Shown piece after piece: positions 57,528 to 64,000 of a stretch of 64,000 nucleotides of DNA. The position numbers and the translations under genes were made by a program. Below the pieces are notes generated by a model. It worked only from the letters and a program-made list of their open reading frames with translations. It was not told the origin of the DNA and did no database searches. Source of the stretch: Astrothelium macrocarpum (Eukaryota; Ascomycota; Dothideomycetes; Trypetheliales; Trypetheliaceae); NCBI GenBank assembly GCA_021030915.1, contig JAGEMR010000131.1, forward strand, positions 1 to 64,000. The letters are read 5' to 3'. The first letter of the stretch is position 1. Each line of letters begins with the position of its first letter.

Positions 57528-58368
57528 AATAATTGTTGGGGCGCGAATTTCCGCGGTGCTAGAAGTCCTAGTTAAAGGCCAAGCCGGCACAAATTCCGCT
57601 CAGCCATCTTCTTACGCACGAGAGCATTTCCATCAGCCTCACCAAGGGAGGCCTGTTTATGTTAGTGTCTCCGACTTCAATGCATCATTCTCGTCTTTTC
57701 GAATAATGCCAACACTATCGGCATCATCAAGAACGGAATTCTCTACATTGCGCTTCCGTCCAAAGGAAAACCTGAAACTGCGTGCAAGCTTAAAAAATAT
57801 CAGAACCAATGCATCACCATTCTATCATGAGTAGTTAAGCAGACATCTCTCTAAAAATGGTTTGTTGCCGACATTTGTTGGAAGGCGACACTTACTGAGT
57901 ATGTATTACCAATTCAATGCATGCATTTTCCAATCCAGTGAATGTTATTACGCCTGATCGTAAAGGTAGTGTAAACAATACGATTACGCTGTCACCTTTT
58001 CCTCTATTCGCCTAACCAGTCTCCCATGGAAACTCCGCTTCAGCCTCGGCATTCACTTTTCGGCCGTTGTGCGTCATTTCGATTACTATCTCAAGGAAAG
58101 CAGTGGGCGAAATTCTTCACCTGCTTTAGCTCCGGGCTTGTCCGGCCGAAACAACTGCAGCTCGGTCTGCAGGGTCTGGCCTCGTGGGCGTCGGCGCCGA
58201 TGGAAACCGATAACGCGATCCCTTCACAGATATATTTAATGTTGGTAGAAAACTTTTGAGCAATATATTTCTGCATTTTCTACCCTTGTATTCTTACTTC
58301 TCCAGCATCTTACCGCATTCTTCCTTGCCCTTTTTCTTTACAAAAAAAACCCCTGAGACCAGTTTACT
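57528..58368. other. Gap with decayed-looking coding fragments, 841 bp
   Basis: It lies upstream of the second MFS transporter. A short frame at about 57701-57830 (NNANTIGIIKNGILYIALP) looks protein-like but has no start or partner exons. No RNA gene was seen. The last few hundred bases must hold the transporter promoter. Confidence 0.35.
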
Positions 58369-60463
58369 ATGGAAAACGTTGATCGAGACGTGGAAAAATG
58401 GGAAAGGGATGCCGAACCAGAACGATTCCCATCCCACCCACTGGAAGCTGTCGAGTCGCCAGTTATGGACGAAACTAAGAAATACAAGTCTGATCGACAA
58501 GAGACACTTGCTCGAACAGTTTCAGGTGTACCTTCATTATCAAGCTCAGACGACTCCTCACACGAACCAACAATAACGCATGTACCCATTCACACCATCC
58601 CGACCCAGCAGGAAGGTAATATCGACCTCGAACGTAATCACACAGCGTTGTCACGGATACATACCGCGAGAAGCCAGCATAGTGCAACTGTGGGTGCTGG
58701 GCCAAGCGCACTCGCAGCGAGAAGGACAAGGTCGAGTAAGAGTAAGCCTTTGCCGGAGTTTGGGGGAGGCAAACCATACCCACCTCCTCTACCAGACAAG
58801 GAAGAATATGTGGTCGAATTCGACGGGCCCAATGACCCTCTGCATGCGCAGAACTGGCCTTTAAGGAAAAAGTAAGCCCCAGTCCCTACTAATAAGCAGT
58901 AGAGGATCAGTCGGTGGCTAACAGAATACAGACTTGTAATCGCCGCAGTTTTGGGCTTTGTAACTCTGACAGCGGCATTCGGGAGCAGTATCTTCTCGGC
59001 TGCAACCAAGGTCGTTTCCTCCCGCTTTGGTGTTTCGACTGAAGTTGGTACGCTGGGACTATCATTGTATGTCCTCGGGTTCGCGACAGGCCCAATTGTC
59101 TGGGCACCATTCTCGGAGTTATACGGCCGTCGGCTTCCTCTAATCGTATCATCATTCGGGTTTTCGATATTCTCCATTGCGGTCGCGGTTGCGAAAGATT
59201 TACAAACAATTTTAATCTGCCGTTTCTTCGGAGGCTTTATGGGCGCTTCTCCCTTGACGGTCGTGGCTGCTGTATTTGCTGATATGTTCAACAATCGGAC
59301 GAGAGGAGTGGCTATTACCGTGTTCTCTGTGTGTGTCTTTTCGGGTCCGCTATTAGCTCCATTCATCGGAGGTTTTATAACAATGAGCCACTTGGGTTGG
59401 CGATGGACTGAATGTAAGTTTCGATGAGATATCGGACAATCCTCGGTTGCTGACTAGTACTAGATATTGTTGCCATCATGGGTTTTCTTGGTTTTGGCTT
59501 GACAGTGTTTTTCCTGGAGGAAACATATCCACCGGTGATTTTGGTTCAAAAAGCTTCGAATCTTCGCCGTCGAACGCGTAATTGGGGTATTCACGCCCGT
59601 CAGGAAGAGATTGAGATTGACCTTCGGGAGCTTCTAGAGAAGAACTTGTCTCGACCGCTCCGTATGTTAGTCACCGAACCGATTGTGCTTGCCCTTAGTC
59701 TTTACATGGCGTTCATCTACGGTCTTCTTTATCTGTTCCTGACTTTCTACCCAATTGTTTTCCAGCGTGTTCATGGAATGAATGAAGGTGTTGGAGGACT
59801 GCCTTATTTTGGCATGATTACCGGCGAACTATTAGCTGGCATTGCGATTTTGCTTGACCAACCCAGTTACAATCGAAAGCTTCTGAAGAACGGAGGTATG
59901 CCTATTCCGGAATGGAGGTTGCCTATTGTCATTGCGGGTGGTATTTCAGTAAGCAGAACTCTTACAATTTACCTTGTTCGATGATTCACTGACCATAGCC
60001 AATAGTTCAGTCTTGGTCTCTTTTGGTTCGGTTGGACGGGATTCACGAAAGACATCCATTGGATTGTACCCACTCTTAGCGGACTTATGACCGGATTTGG
60101 TATAATGAGCATCTTTCTTCAATGCCTCAACTATCTGGTCGATGCCTATTTGATGTTGTGAGTAACCTCATGATTGCGTTCAAGATCCATATTAATTATC
60201 ACAGTGCGGCTTCCGCCATTGCAGCCAACACATTTCTTCGATCTCTATGCGGTAGCGGGTTTCCGCTTTTTGCAACCTACATGATCGACGGCATGGGAAT
60301 TCAATGGGCTGGAACGCTTCTTGGTTGTGTTGCTGCTGTCATGGTGCCACTACCAATCTGGTTTTACCTGAGGGGCGCTAAGATTAGAGAAAAGAGCGCC
60401 TTTGCGCCAACTTTCCCAAAAGCCGCCGAGGCTGTGCATGACGAAAAAGCTGTTGAAGTATGA
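58369..60463 (+). CDS. MFS transporter, DHA1 family, with long N-terminal cytosolic extension
   Basis: Five exons, 58369-58871, 58932-59413, 59464-59948, 60006-60157 and 60205-60463, with introns of 47-60 nt, encode 626 residues. Residues 1-165 are polar and Ser/Thr-rich. A conserved VEFDGPNDPLHAQNWPLRKK block leads into the first membrane helix, as in Flu1/Tpo-type exporters. Motif A-like GRRLPL and the GASPLTVVAAVFADMFNNRTRG antiporter block are present. About twelve helices follow. Substrate is unknown; drug, polyamine or metabolite export are all possible. It is not close in sequence to the other MFS gene of the window, so the two are not a recent tandem duplicate. Confidence 0.9.
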
Positions 60464-60741
60464 TACCATTTATGTGTTACGAGTAGTTAATGAAGTAATC
60501 TTAATACTAATTAACGTTTGTGCGGCAATGGTTGTCTTTGTAGGAGCTTCTGAGGGGAATGTTAAAGGTATTTGAGCATAATACTTGCTTTTAATTTCGA
60601 AGAGATGCAGGTGATGTCTTCGTGACTGTCGGTGGGAGATAGTACCGCCGTACCGCGAGTCTCGGAAAATAGTTGAACCGATCAAATGAGAAAAGTTCAC
60701 ATAGACATGAGCGCTATACCCTTGCAATCAATTCTATAGCC

Positions 60742-62976
60742 ATGGCATTCTCCAGGAAGCGACGAAGACTATCGGAAGATGGAGAGAGCGCGCATATCGT
60801 AGAACATCCAAATGGACACGAGGACGGCAAAGATCGTTCAACAAACCTCGATCAAAGACAACGTCGAACCATTTTCGTGAGGTCGTTACCTGCGAGTACT
60901 ACAACAGAATCACTGCTCAACCACTTCTCGGAATCACTACCTGTCAAGCATGCTACCGCTGTTATTGATCCTGCTACGAAGCTTTGTAAAGGTTTTGGAT
61001 TTGTCACATTTGCCGATCCAGAGGATGCGGGACGAGCGATCCAAGAGTTCAACAATACAGAATTTGAAGGAAAACGGCTAAAGATTGAGATTGCAGAACC
61101 GAGAAAGAGAGATGAGGAGCTTGGCTCAACCAGACAGGATGGACATGGCATTGTTAGAAAGCTTTCAAACGCAAAAGGTCACAAACATGATTCTGCTGCG
61201 AAGTCTCCGAGACTAATCATCAGGAATTTACCTTGGAGCATAAAAGAGCCCGATCAACTGACCAAATGGTTTCTATCCTACGGAAAAGTCAAAAGCACAA
61301 TATTACCAAAGAAGAAGAATGGGATAATGTCTGGCTTTGGGTTTGTCCTTTTACGAGGACGTAAAAATGCCGAAAAGGCAATTGCGGGTCTCAATGGCAA
61401 AGAGGTTGATGGACGTACGATTGCTGTCGATTGGGCTGTTGATAAGGACACGTGGGAGCACCAAAAGGAAACGTTACAAGATGAAAGTGAGTTGAGGAAC
61501 GGCGACACAGCCGACAAAGATATATCCGAAGCCGCCGATGAAGAGTATAGCCAGGATCATCATGACGACCAAGACTCGCCACAGAACGGCGATCGACTTG
61601 ATGACCATATTCTCAAAGATGGTAGCGATGAAGATGCTGGATCTGTTGTGAACAGTGTCACCCCCAATAAACACCAGCCGGACAACACATCAACGCTGTT
61701 CATACGGAATTTACCGTTCAGTTGCACAGATGAAGACCTCCACGATCACTTCTCACAGTTTGGGCGTGTACGCTATGCCAGAATCGTGCTTGACTCTCTA
61801 ACCGAGCGTTCACGTGGAACAGGTTTTGTTTCATTTGTCAACAAGTCTGATGCCGTTGCATGCTTGAAGAATGCACCTCAACGTTCGGAACAGTATACCA
61901 ATAACCACACGCTTGCGGAGGCACAATCTAATCAATCTGTACTACAAAATGATTTTAATGACGTTTCTGGTAATTACACGATCGATGGTCGCGTTCTCCA
62001 CGTATCGCGTGCGGTCGAAAAATCAGAAGCTGAACGTCTCGCGCTAGAAACCGACGCTTCTCGTCACCAGCATCCGGATAAACGGCATCTCTACCTCTTA
62101 TCGGAAGGAACAATCTCTTCGAAATCTCTCCTCTACAAGCGACTTGCCCCTTCTGAGGTAAAGCTGCGTGAGGCAAGCGCAAGACAGCGACAGAAACTAA
62201 TTGAGAGTAACCCAGCCCTACACATAAGTCTCACTCGCTTGTCGGTAAGGAATGTACCTCGTTCCGTCACGTCAAAGGACTTGAAGGCATTTGCGAGGGA
62301 AGCTGTCGTTGGCTTTGCGACAGATGTGAAAAATGGAGCGAGACAACCACTCTCAAAAGAAGAACTTGAGCGTGGGGGTGAAGAGATGCGCGAAGCCGAG
62401 CGCTCCCGCAAAAAGAAAGGCAAGGGTCTTGTCAAACAGGCCAAGATTGTTTTCGAAGGACGGGAAGGCACAAAAATCAGCGAGTCGAGCGGTGCAGGAA
62501 GAAGTCGTGGCTATGGATTCATCGAGTACTACACACACCGCTCAGCCCTAATGGGGTTGAGATGGCTTAACGGTCACTCTATTGCGTATCAAGTCAATGA
62601 AGGTCAAGGCAAAAAGATGACTCAAGAAGATGTGCAGGATCGGAAGAGACGTCTCATCGTCGAATTTGCAATTGAAAACATCCAAGTCGTTGGTCGAAGG
62701 AAAGATCGAGAAGTCAAAGCAAGAGAAAGAGCTAAGGTTCCCGGCCGGACCCAAGAGTCTGTAATTGGAGATACAGTGGTGGAGGGTTCTGCGAAGGTGG
62801 TGGGTAACAAAATGGACTTTCTGCCCAAGAAAAGAAAGAGAGGTCACACGGGACAAATAAAAGCTGTTCCGCAAGAAGCCCAGACCGAATCTCAGAGCAG
62901 GCAAGCCCATCGGCAAATCATTATTGCGCGTAAGCGTCTGGCGCGAAAGCAGCGAAAAGGAACCGGAAAAGCATGA
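60742..62976 (+). CDS. nop4: Nucleolar RNA-binding protein Nop4 (RBM28)
   Basis: Single exon encoding 744 residues from the ATG at 60742; the open frame extends upstream but without ATG. Four RRM domains are visible: RRM1 from ~43 (TIFVRSLP, GFGFVTF), RRM2 from ~157 (LIIRNLPWSI, GFGFVLL), RRM3 from ~317 (TLFIRNLPFSC, GTGFVSF) and a degenerate RRM4 from ~493 (LSVRNVPRSV, GYGFIEY). An acidic linker separates RRM2 and RRM3. The C-terminus is highly basic, with a probable nuclear localisation signal (PKKRKRG). Nop4/RBM28 is required for 60S pre-rRNA processing. Four-RRM order and the basic tail are diagnostic. Confidence 0.93.
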   Translation: MAFSRKRRRLSEDGESAHIVEHPNGHEDGKDRSTNLDQRQRRTIFVRSLPASTTTESLLNHFSESLPVKHATAVIDPATKLCKGFGFVTFADPEDAGRAIQEFNNTEFEGKRLKIEIAEPRKRDEELGSTRQDGHGIVRKLSNAKGHKHDSAAKSPRLIIRNLPWSIKEPDQLTKWFLSYGKVKSTILPKKKNGIMSGFGFVLLRGRKNAEKAIAGLNGKEVDGRTIAVDWAVDKDTWEHQKETLQDESELRNGDTADKDISEAADEEYSQDHHDDQDSPQNGDRLDDHILKDGSDEDAGSVVNSVTPNKHQPDNTSTLFIRNLPFSCTDEDLHDHFSQFGRVRYARIVLDSLTERSRGTGFVSFVNKSDAVACLKNAPQRSEQYTNNHTLAEAQSNQSVLQNDFNDVSGNYTIDGRVLHVSRAVEKSEAERLALETDASRHQHPDKRHLYLLSEGTISSKSLLYKRLAPSEVKLREASARQRQKLIESNPALHISLTRLSVRNVPRSVTSKDLKAFAREAVVGFATDVKNGARQPLSKEELERGGEEMREAERSRKKKGKGLVKQAKIVFEGREGTKISESSGAGRSRGYGFIEYYTHRSALMGLRWLNGHSIAYQVNEGQGKKMTQEDVQDRKRRLIVEFAIENIQVVGRRKDREVKARERAKVPGRTQESVIGDTVVEGSAKVVGNKMDFLPKKRKRGHTGQIKAVPQEAQTESQSRQAHRQIIIARKRLARKQRKGTGKA

Positions 62977-63919
62977 TCCAAGAGGGCTGTGTCATTTACT
63001 GATCTGAGTTCACGGGTCAACTGCATTTGTCTTGAAATTCATAAAGATGCTATACCCTGGTCTTTGTCATTATGCTAGATGTGTACGAGGTTTTGCACGT
63101 ATTACAGATTGGGCTTATCCATCGCTAACGCACAACTAGACTCAGAAATTTCAAGATGCCTCGATATGAAATGCAATCTAACATGTGGAATGTGTCTCGC
63201 CAACGCTTACTTTACTTAAAGCAGAGAACGTTATCGAGCTCGATTCATGCATTATGACCTAAAATTTTAGGTAGCATGATATCATGGGCAGTAAGCTTGA
63301 CTGGACAAGGTTCAATAAGGCGGACATGAAAGAGCTTCAAGTTGGCCGATCGCTTTCCTGCAGCAGTTTTTGAGGATAGGATCGAGCACCCAGTAAATGA
63401 CAGACAACTCTTTATCGTAACGTAAACCTACGGCCCACACACTACGTACGACAAGAAATGGTTGGATGCATCCAAGGATATCAGACATCGAGGATCGCAG
63501 AACCGTGGCGATATCACCCTGTCTCACTCTCACAAGACTCTGCTCGGAAATCCTGTACATGCCTGCCGGTGGAACATTTGACGCATGTGGCTGAAAGTAT
63601 CAAAAGATTGAATTGCTCTTGCTGAGCGAAGCCGAGATTCCACCAATTTTGATTTTGCTCAAGCGGCTCAGAATCGGACGACAGCACTTCTCGGGTCGCA
63701 GATGCTGCTCATCAGACCTTTCTATCGCCAGCCCTCCACTTCATGAAACTTGTCATCACTTTGACAATCGTCATGACTTTTTCTATAGCTGAATATCCTG
63801 CAAATGTGCCATGATGAAACTTGCCAGCCCAGTAAAAAAGCATCACTATGTTAGCTAATTCATGTTTTGCCCACGGTGAATGAGCTTGGGGATCATCGTC
63901 ATACCACTACCAACAAACA
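62977..63919. other. Gene-free gap, 943 bp
   Basis: It lies downstream of Nop4. It contains an 82-codon minus-strand ORF (63312-63560) with no recognisable domain or supported exon partner. No RNA gene was seen. Confidence 0.45.
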
Positions 63920-64000
63920 ATGAACGAGCATTATAAGAATGGCGACCTTGCTTTGGAGGTACGATTCTTCTTTTCTGTTCATCACTCTCCTTACAAATTC
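63920..64000 (+). CDS. Probable first exon of a gene cut by the window edge
   Basis: An ATG at 63920 opens 13 codons (MNEHYKNGDLALE) ending at 63958 exactly before GTACGA, a plausible intron donor. Nothing downstream is available to test the model. The family is unknown. Confidence 0.35.
   Translation, partial: MNEHYKNGDLALEVRFFFSVHHSPYKF

Noticed and set aside
63312..63560. 82-codon minus-strand ORF near the right edge
   Set aside because: No recognisable motif, a stop shortly upstream and no supported exon partner.
1..64000. CRISPR arrays, rRNA, tRNA genes, intact transposons or a secondary-metabolite core gene
   Set aside because: I saw no regular spaced repeats, no tRNA cloverleaf, no transposase or reverse transcriptase frame and no PKS, NRPS or terpene synthase.

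Overview
The window is nuclear DNA of a filamentous ascomycete (Pezizomycotina). The genes carry many short introns (mostly 46-65 nt) with GT-AG ends and CTAAC/CTGAC-like branch points, and several families are fungal: two Zn(II)2Cys6 regulators, two DHA1-type MFS transporters, 2EXR/F-box-like proteins and Hsp78. I cannot name the class with confidence. All exon structures below are my own splice models, built by matching reading frame to family motifs.

Layout. (1) 1-3.7 kb: a roughly 1.8 kb extremely AT-rich island, a small coding remnant at its edge, then two tandem 2EXR-type paralogues, the one nearer the island truncated. (2) 3.9-11 kb: dipeptidyl peptidase III, a divergent MFS transporter, and a conserved-looking protein of unknown function. 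(3) 11-14.5 kb: 3.5 kb with no gene I can support. (4) 14.5-20.5 kb: two divergently transcribed Zn2Cys6/fungal_trans regulators sharing a 1.06 kb promoter region. (5) 20.9-29.4 kb: an ASNSD1-like asparagine-synthetase-domain protein, a VPS9-CUE Rab5 exchange factor, a nucleoside hydrolase and the ER cargo receptor Erv29/SURF4. (6) 30-37.3 kb: a membrane-anchored coiled-coil protein, an FAD monooxygenase, an F-box-like protein and a trans-3-hydroxy-L-proline dehydratase. (7) 37.6-48.4 kb: a housekeeping block with gankyrin/Nas6, a TMF/Sgm1 golgin, a Nit-type amidase, EMC5, eEF1B-alpha and mitochondrial Hsp78. (8) 48.7-52.6 kb: the meiotic MutS homologue MSH5 in 16 exons. (9) 54.4-57.8 kb: a disordered accessory patch with an FHA-like tail-anchored protein, a broken patatin-like phospholipase and two overlapping orphan ORFs. 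(10) 58.3-63 kb: a second MFS transporter and the ribosome-biogenesis RRM protein Nop4. A probable first exon of another gene lies at the right edge.

Most genes are independent single-copy functions, not an operon or biosynthetic cluster. Protein trafficking and ER functions recur (VPS9, Erv29, EMC5, TMF/Sgm1), but that may be chance. The observations I rate highest are the AT-rich island with its unusual residual-cytosine context, three GC-AG introns forced by conserved motifs, a four-codon first exon in the Nit amidase, the broken patatin beside an undescribed FHA-like tail-anchored protein, and two orphan ORFs joined by a TAATG stop/start overlap. I did not find a convincing new multi-gene system.
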